Notes: generated by a model not told the origin, from the letters alone. 64,000 nucleotides of DNA from Streptomyces sp. PR69 (GCF_026420845.1 NZ_JAOWCB010000021.1:1-64000), one strand, 5' to 3'. Shown: positions 16,605 through 25,027, counted from the stretch's first letter. Program-made: numbers and translations.

Positions 16605-17519
16605 TCAGCAGTACAGGTTTGAGCCGGTGGACGTGCCCAGGATCTGGGTGAACTGGCGGAAGGTGTCCACCCGCGACTGCACCTGGCCCGGGTTGCCCCC
16701 GTTGCACTCCAGGCTGCCGTTGATCGCGCGGATCGTCTCGCCGAATCCGTGGTCGTTGACGATGGCGTGGTGCGCCGTCATGGTGCCGGGCCCGGTCTGG
16801 GTGTTCCAGTACCAGAGCGCCGTCTTCCAGGCGACCGCCGCGTCACGCTCGACGAGCCACGGGTTGTTCAGCAGATTCAGCCCGAGGGCGTCGCCCGCGG
16901 CCTTGTAGTTGAAGTTCCAGCTGAGCTGGATCGGCCCGCGGCCGTAGTACGCGGCCTGACCGGCCGGGCAGCCGTAGGGCCGCCCCCAGTCGCAGTAATG
17001 CGGGTAGTTCGCCGTGTTCTGCTCCACGATGTGGACCAGGCCGCCGGTCTCGTGCGAGACATTGGCGAGGAAGGCCGCCGCCTCACGCTTCTTGACGGTG
17101 TCGCTGCCGGTGTTGGCGAAGCCGGGGTACGAGCTGAGCGCGGCCTTCAGCCCGGAGTACGTGTAGAAGCCGTTCCGGCTTGGGAACATCTGGTTGAACT
17201 GCGCCTCGCTGACCACGAATCCCGACGGGTCCGTGGTGTCGCCCCCGCCGTCACCCGAGCAGGTGTACGGGTCCCAGTACCAGGTGGAGATCGTGGGGTC
17301 ATAGCCCGGGTTGTCGTGCTCGGCTATGTAGTGGCTGCCGTTGTATCTGACAACGTTGCCAGTGGTGTACCAGACGCCCTGCTGCCAGTTGGGCGCGGTG
17401 TCGCAGACGCCGGCGGCGGCAGCGGAGCCGACGGCTGTGGCGGAGGGGGTGAAGACCGCGGACAGCCCGCTGGCGACGAGGGCCGCGAGCAGGAGGGGGA
17501 TGATGCGCCGTCTCAGCAC
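16605..17519 (-). CDS. Secreted GH19 chitinase with N-terminal chitin-binding module
   Basis: A secreted enzyme that hydrolyses chitin. A signal peptide of about 29 residues (RRRIIPLLLAALVASGLSAV) precedes a CBM5/12-type chitin-binding module (NWQQGVWYTTGNVVRYNGS, residues ~44-86) and a Gly/Asp linker. The GH19 domain from about residue 100 shows the catalytic acid in NVSHETGGL, the second glutamate nine residues on (IVEQN), and YYGRGPIQLSWN. At 304 residues it is like S. griseus ChiC and S. coelicolor ChiF/ChiG. It stands alone; a DasR-like site overlaps its likely promoter. The neighbours suggest an accessory segment. Confidence 0.93.
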   Translation of the reverse strand: MLRRRIIPLLLAALVASGLSAVFTPSATAVGSAAAAGVCDTAPNWQQGVWYTTGNVVRYNGSHYIAEHDNPGYDPTISTWYWDPYTCSGDGGGDTTDPSGFVVSEAQFNQMFPSRNGFYTYSGLKAALSSYPGFANTGSDTVKKREAAAFLANVSHETGGLVHIVEQNTANYPHYCDWGRPYGCPAGQAAYYGRGPIQLSWNFNYKAAGDALGLNLLNNPWLVERDAAVAWKTALWYWNTQTGPGTMTAHHAIVNDHGFGETIRAINGSLECNGGNPGQVQSRVDTFRQFTQILGTSTGSNLYC

Positions 17520-17631
17520 TCGATCACTCCTTGAGAGTCAACGGCCGTGCCCGGGGAGGGGGTTGAGCTACCGGGCCCGGCCGCGGTGGGGGGTGTGCCG
17601 GTAGCTAAGCGCGTTGACGTGATCGAGTCAA

Positions 17632-17661
17632 TGGTATAGGCCAATTCTGACCAAGGGTCAG
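17632..17661 (-). promoter_or_regulatory. Chitinase promoter with a DasR-like (dre) element
   Basis: On the minus strand, ctgacc (17661-17656) and tatacc (17638-17633) lie 17 bp apart as -35 and -10. The 12-mer tggtataggcca (17632-17643) over the -10 matches 10 of 12 positions of the dre core TGGTCTAGACCA, the DasR site found before Streptomyces chitinase genes. A perfect ctgacc-aag-ggtcag repeat (17647-17661) covers the -35. Confidence 0.5.
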
Positions 17662-17762
17662 TTTCGGGGCGGGGCCGGGCATGCTCCATTCGGCAGAGGT
17701 CCGCTGGCCGTCGACGACGCCGGCGGCCAGGCTCGGAGGCGTACCGATACGAGGAGGACGCC

Positions 17763-18050
17763 GTGATCGAGATGCCCGTCGTGAACCAGTGCGCGGTCGA
17801 GGACTGCGCCTACAACCGGGACCACGGCTGCCACGCGCTGGCCATCACCGTGGGCGACACCCGGCATCCCCACTGCGACACCTTCTTCACCGCATCGGAC
17901 AAGGGCGGCGATCCCTCCGCCACCGGCCGGGTCGGGGCCTGCAAGGTGTCCGACTGCCGGCACAACAGCGACTACGAATGCCGCGCCCCCGCCATCGCCG
18001 TCGGCTACCACCAGAGCGACGTCGACTGCCTGACCTACGCGCCTGCCTGA
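17763..18050 (+). CDS. DUF1540 protein with two cysteine-rich repeats
   Basis: A small 95-residue protein with two similar Cys-rich units: NQCAVEDCAYNRDHGCHALA and ACKVSDCRHNSDYECRAPA. Each has Cys-x4-Cys-x6/7-Cys spacing typical of DUF1540 and ends in a further cysteine (HPHCDTF, DVDCLTY). Metal binding is plausible but not shown. I chose GTG at 17763 because gaggagg lies 5 bp upstream; ATG at 17772 is less well placed. It is divergent from the chitinase and almost touches the stop of the DUF4253 gene (convergent, 1 bp between them). The function is unknown. Confidence 0.8.
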   Translation: MIEMPVVNQCAVEDCAYNRDHGCHALAITVGDTRHPHCDTFFTASDKGGDPSATGRVGACKVSDCRHNSDYECRAPAIAVGYHQSDVDCLTYAPA

Positions 18051-18051
18051 G

Positions 18052-18801
18052 TCAGTCCCACCAGAAGGACCAGCGGTCGCCGCCGACCAGCTCCTTGGCG
18101 TAGGCGTCGAGGGTGCCTGACCCCTGCCAGACGTTGTCCGGGCAGAAGGCGTGATGCTCGGCCGCGACGGCGAGCGCGTCGGGGAGCGTGCGGGGCGGGG
18201 CGGCGACGGACAGCTCCAGGCAGTCGAAGGACAGCCCGACCACTCGTATGCCGAACCTGTCCTCCCAGGAGCGCAGGACCGCGCAGAGCGCATCCGTCTC
18301 CGCGTGGTTGGACGGGCCCGTCCAGCCGAGGGCGTACGGGATGTCCGCGGACCGGGCAGCCGGGACCAGTCCCGCGCGGGGCGCGGGGAAGTGCGGGGAC
18401 AGCGCCGGATCGAGGAGCGTCGCGGCGACGCGGGCGGCGGCGGTGTCCGGGTCCGTCTCGAAGGGCCGCGCGGGCGCGAGACCCGGCCGGTCGCCGTACC
18501 GGCCCTCGCCGTACGCGTCCTCGTCGGAGCGTACGAACTCCCAGAGCTCGGCGAGCACCGTCTCGGCGTCATGGTCGTCCGGGTCGGACGAGACCTCGGG
18601 GGACAGGTCCCTGTCCCAGGCGGGCGTCCTTCCCGGCCCGTCCGACAGCAGGACGGGATGCATGCCGGTGGCCTGCCGGGCGCGCTGGAGCTGCGCCCAA
18701 GTCTGCGGCTGCGCGGGCTCGTTCGCGTACCAGAACGACGGTCGTACGCGTACCGCGCCGGGCTGGAGGTCGAGCCCCAGCGCGTTCGGGTTCATCACCA
18801 T
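18052..18801 (-). CDS. DUF4253 domain protein
   Basis: A 249-residue cytoplasmic protein whose C-terminal ~110 residues carry the DUF4253 signature: ETDALCAVLRSWEDRFGIRV, then AEHHAFCPDNVWQG, and the terminal WSFWWD. The N-terminal half has no domain I recognise. ATG at 18801 has no ribosome binding site, but tagggt on the minus strand (18813-18808) is 6 bp before it, so a leaderless message is likely. The family has no established function; homologues are common in Streptomyces. No partner gene is obvious here. Confidence 0.75.
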   Translation of the reverse strand: MVMNPNALGLDLQPGAVRVRPSFWYANEPAQPQTWAQLQRARQATGMHPVLLSDGPGRTPAWDRDLSPEVSSDPDDHDAETVLAELWEFVRSDEDAYGEGRYGDRPGLAPARPFETDPDTAAARVAATLLDPALSPHFPAPRAGLVPAARSADIPYALGWTGPSNHAETDALCAVLRSWEDRFGIRVVGLSFDCLELSVAAPPRTLPDALAVAAEHHAFCPDNVWQGSGTLDAYAKELVGGDRWSFWWD

Positions 18802-18830
18802 GCGGCGACCCTAGGGGCCGCCACTGACAA

Positions 18831-19067
18831 TCAGCCGACCTGCGAGGTGAACGCCGCCCAGGCGGAGGGGGTGAGGGTGAGCATGGGGCCCTCGGGGTCC
18901 TTGGAGTCCCGGACGTGGATGGTGGTGGGGGAGGCGGCGACCTCAACGCAGGACCCGCCCTCGGTGCCGCTGTAGCTCGACTTCCGCCAGGTGTAGGCGA
19001 CTTCGACGCATGCGCCGCCCTCTTCGCTGCTGTAGCTGGACTTGAACCACTCAAGTGCGATGCTCAT
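18831..19067 (-). CDS. DUF397 protein with two DUF397-type motifs
   Basis: A 78-residue acidic protein typically encoded next to BldB/WhiJ-type regulators. It contains the DUF397 N-terminal motif twice (WFKSSYSSEEGGACVEVA, then WRKSSYSGTEGGSCVEVA), followed by one copy of the C-terminal half (IHVRDSKDPEG, LTPSAWAAFTSQV). The duplicated half suggests an internal duplication. Its ATG at 19067 overlaps the stop of the XRE gene by 4 bp, so the two are translated together. In characterised pairs the DUF397 protein modulates the DNA-binding partner; here this is inferred from arrangement alone. Confidence 0.85.
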   Translation of the reverse strand: MSIALEWFKSSYSSEEGGACVEVAYTWRKSSYSGTEGGSCVEVAASPTTIHVRDSKDPEGPMLTLTPSAWAAFTSQVG

Positions 19068-19888
19068 AACTCTCCTAGCAGCTGGCTCAACAGGCCTTTG
19101 GTCTCCTCCTGGTTGAGGGCCTGCGTTCGCAGCATCGCATACTTTTGCGAAAGGACGCTGACCTCGTCAGCGTCGGAAATGAGCTGACCGCCGCGCTGAG
19201 TCTCGGTGTAGGCCAGAAGCTCGTGGTCGTGCGTCTCCAGGAGAATGAACGGACCAGCCAGCCCTGCATGGGCCTGCCGGCCGAGCGGCATGATCTGGAG
19301 CGATACGCCTGGCAGGTCGGCGCAATCTCGCAGGTGCCGTAGTGTCTCCGTGTACACCTCGTCGCCGCCCAGCCGGTCCCGCACGACAGCTTCAGAGACG
19401 ATGAAACTGATTGTCCTCGGGGTCTGGCAGCGGAGGATCTCCTGGCGTTCGAGACGGGCGGCCACAAGGGCGTCGATCTCTTCCTCGGTGACGATGGGGA
19501 CCTTGCAGCGGAAGACGGCGCGAGCGTAGCTCTCCGTCTGCAGGAGCCCCGGCAGCACCTGGTTCTCGTACCACGAGATCGCGATGGCCTCGCGTTCGAT
19601 GTCCATGAACTGCTCCGCCCACACCGGGAACAGGTCTGCCTCCGGCAGGTTGTCCAACGCCGTCTCCAGTACCCCCTTCGTGTCCAGAATCCGGTCCATC
19701 AGCCTGGCCAGATCCGGCTTCAGGGCCCGCCGTCCCACTTCGATCGACGAGATCGTCTCCACATGGAGCCTGACCCGTTCCGCCAGTTCCCTCTGTGTGA
19801 GGCCCGCCGCCTCGCGGAGGCGGGCGACCAGTGCGCCCACGAGCTTCATGGCCGACGCGTTCTTGGGGCGTCGCTTCTTGGAGTGCAT
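19064..19888 (-). CDS. XRE-family regulator with DUF5753 (WhiJ-like)
   Basis: A 274-residue transcription regulator. The N-terminal helix-turn-helix (LREAAGLTQRELAERVRLHVETISSIE, residues ~24-50) is followed by the DUF5753 C-terminal domain with the typical YENQVLPGLLQTESYARA, RLERQEIL and LGRQAHAGLAGPF stretches. Streptomyces has many such genes, each paired with a DUF397 gene as here; some, such as whiJ, act in development. ATG at 19888 gives the longer form; the in-frame ATG at 19849 is possible. A 27-bp inverted repeat lies 44 bp upstream and is a good candidate for its own operator. Confidence 0.88.
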   Translation of the reverse strand: MHSKKRRPKNASAMKLVGALVARLREAAGLTQRELAERVRLHVETISSIEVGRRALKPDLARLMDRILDTKGVLETALDNLPEADLFPVWAEQFMDIEREAIAISWYENQVLPGLLQTESYARAVFRCKVPIVTEEEIDALVAARLERQEILRCQTPRTISFIVSEAVVRDRLGGDEVYTETLRHLRDCADLPGVSLQIMPLGRQAHAGLAGPFILLETHDHELLAYTETQRGGQLISDADEVSVLSQKYAMLRTQALNQEETKGLLSQLLGEL

Positions 19889-19931
19889 GACCTGTCAACT
19901 CCCCGTACACGGTGAAAGGTCATGCCCGGTC

Positions 19932-19958
19932 CACCCGTACCAAAATTCTGTACGGGTG
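19932..19958. promoter_or_regulatory. 27-bp inverted repeat upstream of the XRE/DUF397 pair
   Basis: Perfect 9-bp arms (cacccgtac and gtacgggtg) flank the AT-rich 9-nt centre caaaattct. The element lies 44 bp upstream of the XRE start codon, where an autoregulatory operator would be expected. Such symmetry with an AT-rich core is unusual in this GC-rich region. Confidence 0.55.
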
Positions 19959-20002
19959 AACGGAGCGGCTGAGGCGAGCTCGATTTGTCCTTGCGTGACG
20001 GC

Positions 20003-20180
20003 TCAGGCGAGCAGGAATTTCAGCCGGTCGTCGGCCAGCCACGGGGCGATCTCCACGATCTCCGAGCTGACGATGTCCTCGACGACGAAGGGGTCGGCCG
20101 CGACGCGGCGCTCAAGGTCCTCCCGTGAGGCGCCGTCGGCCAGGATCGCGCCGCCGAGCCCCGGGCAGAACCATGAACAT
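20003..20180 (-). pseudogene. YciI-family gene broken by an internal deletion
   Basis: The start of a YciI-like gene survives: a good ribosome binding site (gagagg, 6 bp before ATG at 20180) followed by Met-Phe-Met-Val-Leu. After those codons the frame shifts by one base. The other frame then reads the C-terminal half of the family (GLGGAILADGASREDLERRV, then DPFVVEDIVSSEIVEIAPW) to a TGA at 20003. About 40 residues that usually lie between, including the central part of the fold, are missing. It follows the TetR gene by 32 bp on the same strand and was probably its cotranscribed partner. It is non-functional as it stands. Confidence 0.7.
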
Positions 20181-20212
20181 GGGGCACCTCTCGGTTGGCT
20201 GAAGGGGATGAG

Positions 20213-20836
20213 TCAGACGTTCGTCTGGCCGGCGGCGTCTTCGTTTCCGGCGTGCGGGGCGGTCTCGGGGCTCGCGGCATAGGCGCTCAGCCAGTCGTGC
20301 ATGCGCTGGACCTCGCGGCGGATGAAGTCCTCGTCCTGGAAGGCGTGTGCGAGCGTGGCGACGCCCTGGCTGAAGGCCAGGACGTGCATCGCGAGGGCGT
20401 CGGCCTCAGCCTCCTGCCCCAACAGCACGAACTGCCGCCGCAGCCACTCCCGGAAAAGCGTGAACAGATCGCCGGCGTCGTCCAGCGCGGGGTGGCCGAG
20501 CTTGGCCAGCTCCGTGGTCAGGGTGCCCACCGGGCAGCCGTAGTGCTGGATGTCCGCGCGGTTCGTCACGACGATCTCGATGAACCTGCCGATCCGGCCG
20601 ACGGGGTCGGGCTCGTCGGCCTCCCACCGCTCCAGCATCCGCCGCCTGTCGTCGAGCCGTGCGGCGATGACCGCGGCGAGGATGTCGTCCTTGGACTTGA
20701 AGTGGTAGTAGAAGTTCCCTCGCGAGATGCGTACGGCCTCGGCGATCGCCGCGAAGGACGTGTGCTCGTAGCCCTGTCGGTAGAACAGCTGATCGGCCGC
20801 CTCGACGATATGCGCCCGGGTGGTCGCAGCGCCCAC
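20213..20836 (-). CDS. TetR/AcrR family repressor
   Basis: A 207-residue TetR regulator. The DNA-binding helix-turn-helix is ATTRAHIVEAADQLFYRQGY, followed by TSFAAIAEAVRISRGNFYYH and FKSKDDIL; the ligand-binding half contains GCPVGTLTTELAKL. I chose GTG at 20836, which has aaggagg 7 bp upstream; the ATG at 20875 would lie only 4 bp from an operator half and lacks a ribosome binding site. Two 16-bp palindromes (20879-20894 and 20916-20931) lie immediately upstream and are almost certainly its operators. The decayed YciI gene follows. The inducer is unknown. Confidence 0.88.
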   Translation of the reverse strand: MGAATTRAHIVEAADQLFYRQGYEHTSFAAIAEAVRISRGNFYYHFKSKDDILAAVIAARLDDRRRMLERWEADEPDPVGRIGRFIEIVVTNRADIQHYGCPVGTLTTELAKLGHPALDDAGDLFTLFREWLRRQFVLLGQEAEADALAMHVLAFSQGVATLAHAFQDEDFIRREVQRMHDWLSAYAASPETAPHAGNEDAAGQTNV

Positions 20837-20878
20837 TGTCACCCCTCCTTGGTGTCGCCCGGCCATGCGGAGCATGTT

Positions 20879-20894
20879 TAGGACGTCCGTCCTA
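20879..20894. promoter_or_regulatory. TetR operator O1 (palindrome)
   Basis: The perfect palindrome taggacg-tc-cgtccta is the first of two copies upstream of the TetR gene. Its arms are identical to those of the second copy, which makes recognition by the adjacent TetR very likely. Confidence 0.8.
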
Positions 20895-20915
20895 GAGCCG
20901 CCTTGGAAGGGATAT

Positions 20916-20931
20916 TAGGACGCTCGTCCTA
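20916..20931. promoter_or_regulatory. TetR operator O2 (palindrome)
   Basis: The palindrome taggacg-ct-cgtccta has arms identical to O1, with the centre differing by order only. The two sites start 37 bp apart and lie between the TetR gene and the divergent DUF1876 gene, so both could be controlled. Confidence 0.8.
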
Positions 20932-21023
20932 TTGCGTGTCAAGCAAAAACTGGGAGATCGGCGCGTGGCGATCAGCAGACGGGCGGCGCACCCTGGAGGT
21001 GGGTATCGCTGGAGGTGACCGTC

Positions 21024-21293
21024 ATGCAGACGCTGGTCGGATGGCACATCGATATGGAGTTCCGCGAGGACGGCGACCGTACGCGGGCGGCGGCGCTGGT
21101 CAGGCTCGGTGACGGTACGGAGTACCGCGGGCACGGCGCGGCCAGTCGGCATCCTTCGGATCCGCCGCAGTTGCGGGTGGGGGAGGAGATCGCGGGTGCG
21201 CGGGCGATGATGGATCTCGCGTCGCAGCTGCTACAGAAGGCGCACAAGGAGATCGACGAGGTGAGCGGCAGGACCTCCCACCCGCTGAGGTGA
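21024..21293 (+). CDS. DUF1876 (dsRBD-like) small protein
   Basis: An 89-residue protein of the DUF1876 family, which has a double-stranded-RNA-binding-like fold and is widespread in actinobacteria. Recognisable parts are GWHIDMEFREDGDRTRAAAL, ATGxG-like GHGAASRHPSDPPQLRVGEE, and the final helix MMDLASQLLQKAHKEI. ATG at 21024 is preceded by ggagg 8 bp upstream; GTG at 21015 is a weaker choice. It is divergent from the TetR gene. No function has been established. Confidence 0.82.
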   Translation: MQTLVGWHIDMEFREDGDRTRAAALVRLGDGTEYRGHGAASRHPSDPPQLRVGEEIAGARAMMDLASQLLQKAHKEIDEVSGRTSHPLR

Positions 21294-21364
21294 GGGAATG
21301 GTTCCCTTATAGACCCCTGGCCCGGTGAACTGGGTTCACAGGGCCAGAGGGCGGATGGGTGCGG

Positions 21365-23125
21365 TCAGAGCCGCTCGGGCGTGCGGATGCCCAGCAGGGC
21401 CATGCCCTGGTGGAGCGTGCGGGCGGTGATGTCGCAGAGGAAGAGGCGGTTCTCGACCTGGGCCGGGGTGTCCGCCTTCAGGACCGGGCACTCCGAGTAG
21501 AAGGTGGTGTAGAGGGACGCCAGCTGGTAGAGGTACGCGGCCAGCTTGTGCGGCTCGTACCCGGCGGCGACCTCCGCGACCGTCTCGCCGAACCGGTCGA
21601 TGTGCAGGCCGAGGGCCCGCTCGGCCGGGGCCAGCGCCAGCTCCGGGTGGGCGGCGGGCTTGGCGTCGCCGGACTTGCGGAGGATGGACTGGATGCGGGC
21701 GTACGCGTACTGGAGGTACACGGACGTGTCGCCGTTGAGCGAGACCATCTGGTCCAGGTCGAACTTGTAGTCGCGGGCGGCGGACGTGGACAGGTCCGCG
21801 TACTTCACCGCGCCGACGCCGACCTGCGCGCCCCGCTCGGCGATCTCCTCCTCCGTGAGGTCCTGGGCCTTCTCGCGGACGACCGCGGAGGCCCGCTCGA
21901 TCGCCTCGTCGAGGAGGTCGACCAGCCGGACCGTCTCGCCCTCACGGGTCTTGAACGGCTTGCCGTCCTTGCCGAGCACCGTGCCGAAGGCGAGCTGGAC
22001 GGCCTTGACGTCGCCGTTCAGCCAGCCGGCGCGGCGGGCCGTCTCGAAGACCATCTTGAAGTGGAGGGACTGCCGGGCGTCCACCACGTACAGCAGCGTC
22101 GACGCGCCCAGGTTCGCCACCCGGTCGCGGATCGCGGACAGGTCGGTGGCCGCGTAGCCGAAGCCGCCGTTCGACTTCTGCACGATCAGCGGGACGGGCT
22201 GGCCGTCCGGGCCCTTGACGTCGTCGAAGAAGACGCAGAGCGCGCCTTCGGAGCGGACCGCGACGCCCGACTCCTCCAGAAGGCGGCAGGTCTCGGCGAG
22301 CATGTCGTTGTACCCGGACTCGCCGACGATGTCCGGGTCGTCGATCTTCATGTCGAGCTTGTCGAAGACCGAGTAGAAGTAGATCTTCGACTCGTCGACG
22401 AACCGCTGCCACATCGCCCGGGTCTCCGGGTCGCCCGACTGGAGGGCCACCACCCGGTCCCGGGAGCGGGCCTTGAACTCCTCGTCGGAGTCGAACAGCG
22501 CCCGCGCGGCCTTGTAGAGCCGGTCGAGGTTGGACATGGCCTCCTCGCCGGAGACCGCCTTGTCGTCCTTGTGGTCCAGCTCGTGGGGGTGCTCGACCAG
22601 ATACTGGATGAGCATGCCGAACTGGGTGCCCCAGTCGCCGATGTGGTGACGCCGGACCACCTTCTCGCCGGTGAACTCCAGGATCTCCGCCATCGCCGCG
22701 CCGATCACGGCGGAGCGCAGATGCCCGACGTGCATCTCCTTCGCCACGTTCGGCTGGGCGTAGTCGATGACCGTGGTGCCCGGCTTGTCCGCGTACGGAA
22801 CGCCGAGCCGGCCGTCCGCGGCGCGCGCCGCCAGGGTCTCGACGATCGCCTGGTCGGAGACGGTGATGTTGAGAAAGCCGGGTCCTGAGACCTCGACGTC
22901 CTTCAGGACGGCGCCCGGGTCGAGCGCGCCGACGACCTTGGCCGCCAGCTCGCGCGGATTGCCCTTGAGCTGCTTGGCGAGCGCCAGGATGCCGTTGGCC
23001 TGGAAGTCTGCCCGGTCGCTTCGTCGCAGCAGGGGGTCCGCGGAACCGGCCTCCGGCAGAGCTGCCGAGAGGGCGTCCGCGAGGCGCTGCTGCACGGTCG
23101 AAGCGAGGGAAGGGACCGAGGCCAT
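21365..23125 (-). CDS. argS: Arginyl-tRNA synthetase
   Basis: A class I synthetase that charges tRNA-Arg. The N-terminal tRNA-binding domain (RRSDRADFQANGILALAKQL) precedes the HIGH motif in the form HVGHL (NVAKEMHVGHLRSAVIG, near residue 133). The Rossmann core and C-terminal DALR anticodon-binding region (YLYQLASLYTTFYSECPVL) follow. At 586 residues it is of normal length. I chose ATG at 23125; the longer reading adds an unconserved stretch. It is divergent from lysS, with about 160 bp between the starts. Confidence 0.95.
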   Translation of the reverse strand: MASVPSLASTVQQRLADALSAALPEAGSADPLLRRSDRADFQANGILALAKQLKGNPRELAAKVVGALDPGAVLKDVEVSGPGFLNITVSDQAIVETLAARAADGRLGVPYADKPGTTVIDYAQPNVAKEMHVGHLRSAVIGAAMAEILEFTGEKVVRRHHIGDWGTQFGMLIQYLVEHPHELDHKDDKAVSGEEAMSNLDRLYKAARALFDSDEEFKARSRDRVVALQSGDPETRAMWQRFVDESKIYFYSVFDKLDMKIDDPDIVGESGYNDMLAETCRLLEESGVAVRSEGALCVFFDDVKGPDGQPVPLIVQKSNGGFGYAATDLSAIRDRVANLGASTLLYVVDARQSLHFKMVFETARRAGWLNGDVKAVQLAFGTVLGKDGKPFKTREGETVRLVDLLDEAIERASAVVREKAQDLTEEEIAERGAQVGVGAVKYADLSTSAARDYKFDLDQMVSLNGDTSVYLQYAYARIQSILRKSGDAKPAAHPELALAPAERALGLHIDRFGETVAEVAAGYEPHKLAAYLYQLASLYTTFYSECPVLKADTPAQVENRLFLCDITARTLHQGMALLGIRTPERL

Positions 23126-23288
23126 GAGCTTCCGTTCCTGTTGTGGGTGTCGTGTGTGTCCGTGTCGGCTGTCAAGTGTCCCATGGGCCATGAGCAACCT
23201 GGGACCGAGTTTCGCCGTCCCCGTCTGGGAGAATGGCTAACGCCAGCATCCACAGAAACAAGATCAAGCATTTGAGGACGTGCCGATC

Positions 23289-25022
23289 GTGGCTCAGAGC
23301 AGCACCGAGACCGACTGGGTCTCCCGTTTCGCGGACGACGTGATCGCAGAGTCGGAGCGACGCGCGCCCGGGAAACCGGTCGTGGTCGCCTCGGGTCTGT
23401 CGCCGTCCGGCCCGATTCACCTGGGCAATCTGCGCGAGGTGATGACCCCGCACCTGGTCGCCGACGAGCTCCGGCGGCGCGGCTACGAGGTCCGGCATCT
23501 GATCTCCTGGGACGACTACGACCGGTACCGCAAGGTGCCGGCGGGCGTCGAGGGCGTCGACGACTCCTGGGCGGAGCACATCGGCAAGCCGCTGACCTCC
23601 GTGCCCGCCCCGGCCGGCTCCCCGCACCCGAACTGGGCCGAGCATTTCAAGGCCGCCATGGTCGAGTCGCTGGCCGCGCTGGGCGTGGAGTACGACCCGA
23701 TCAGCCAGACCCGGCAGTACACCTCGGGCGCCTACCGCGAGCAGATCCTGCACGCCATGAAGCACCGGGCGGAGATCGACGGCATCCTCGCCCAGTACCG
23801 CACCAAGAAGAACCCTGTGAAGAAGCCGCAGAAGTCGCAGAAGCCGGTCGACGAGGCGGAGCTGGAGGCGGCCGAGGGATCGGGCGCGGCCAGCGAGGAC
23901 GACGGCAGCGGCGGCTCGGCCGGGTACTTCCCGTACAAGCCGTACTGCGGCCAGTGCGAGAAGGACCTGACGGCCGTCTCCTCGTACAACGACGACACGA
24001 CCGAGCTGACGTATGTCTGCACGGCGTGCGGCTTCGGCGAGACCGTGCGGCTGAGCGAGTTCAACCGCGGCAAGCTGGTCTGGAAGGTCGACTGGCCGAT
24101 GCGCTGGGCGTACGAAGGCGTGATCTTCGAGCCCAGCGGCGTGGACCACTCCTCTCCGGGGTCGTCGTTCGTGGTCGGCGGGCAGATCGTGCGCGAGATC
24201 TTCGGCGGAGTGCAGCCCATCGGGCCGATGTACGCCTTCGTCGGCATCTCCGGCATGGCGAAGATGTCGTCCTCGCGCGGCGGCGTGCCCACCCCGGCCG
24301 ACGCGCTGAAGATCATGGAGGCGCCGCTGCTGCGCTGGCTGTACGCGCGCCGCAAGCCCAACCAGTCCTTCAAGATCGCCTTCGACCAGGAGATCCAGCG
24401 GCTCTACGACGAGTGGGACAAGCTGGAGGCCAAGGTCGCGGAGGGGTCTGTGCTGCCCGCGGACGCGGCCGCCCACTCGCGCGCCGTGCGCACGGCCGCC
24501 GGTGAGCTGCCGAAGACACCGCGCCCGCTGCCGTACCGCACGCTGGCGTCCGTCGTGGACATCACCGCGGGGCACGACGAGCAGACGCTGCGCATCCTCA
24601 GCGACCTCGACCCGGCCAACCCGCTGACCTCGCTGGACGAGGCCCGGCCGCGGCTCGACTGCGCCGAGAACTGGATCACCACCCAGGTCCCGGCGGAGGC
24701 GCGCACGATCGTGCGCTCCGAGCCGGACGCCGAGCTGCTCGGCTCGCTGGACGACGAGGCGCGCGAGTCGCTGCGGCTGCTGCTGGACGGGCTGGACACG
24801 CACTGGTCCCTGGACGGGCTCACCACACTCGTCTACGGCGTGCCGAAGATGATGGCGGGCCTGGAGCCGGACGCCAAGCCCACGCCCGAGCTGAAGGTCG
24901 CGCAGCGGTCCTTCTTCGCGCTGCTGTACCGGCTGCTGGTGAGCCGGGACACCGGGCCGCGGCTGCCGACGCTGCTGCTCGCGGTGGGGGCGGACCGGGT
25001 GCGCAAGCTCCTGGCCGTGTAG
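23289..25022 (+). CDS. lysS: Class I lysyl-tRNA synthetase (LysRS1)
   Basis: A class I-type lysyl-tRNA synthetase, otherwise found mainly in archaea and some bacteria. The HIGH motif appears as SPSGPIHLGNLREVM (near residue 40) and the KMSKS motif as AKMSSSRG (near residue 325). Two Cys-x2-Cys pairs (YCGQCEKD and VCTACGFG) form the zinc insert near residue 220, preceded by a Lys/Gln/Glu-rich low-complexity insert. GTG at 23289 is 10 bp after gagga; GTG at 23280 is only one base from it and is unlikely. At 577 residues it is typical of Streptomyces. It is divergent from argS. Confidence 0.95.
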   Translation: MAQSSTETDWVSRFADDVIAESERRAPGKPVVVASGLSPSGPIHLGNLREVMTPHLVADELRRRGYEVRHLISWDDYDRYRKVPAGVEGVDDSWAEHIGKPLTSVPAPAGSPHPNWAEHFKAAMVESLAALGVEYDPISQTRQYTSGAYREQILHAMKHRAEIDGILAQYRTKKNPVKKPQKSQKPVDEAELEAAEGSGAASEDDGSGGSAGYFPYKPYCGQCEKDLTAVSSYNDDTTELTYVCTACGFGETVRLSEFNRGKLVWKVDWPMRWAYEGVIFEPSGVDHSSPGSSFVVGGQIVREIFGGVQPIGPMYAFVGISGMAKMSSSRGGVPTPADALKIMEAPLLRWLYARRKPNQSFKIAFDQEIQRLYDEWDKLEAKVAEGSVLPADAAAHSRAVRTAAGELPKTPRPLPYRTLASVVDITAGHDEQTLRILSDLDPANPLTSLDEARPRLDCAENWITTQVPAEARTIVRSEPDAELLGSLDDEARESLRLLLDGLDTHWSLDGLTTLVYGVPKMMAGLEPDAKPTPELKVAQRSFFALLYRLLVSRDTGPRLPTLLLAVGADRVRKLLAV

Positions 25023-25027
25023 GCGGT

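Noticed and set aside
23126..23288. A T-box or other tRNA-responsive riboswitch between argS and lysS
   Set aside because: No T-box sequence or terminator/antiterminator pair is visible in the 163 bp.
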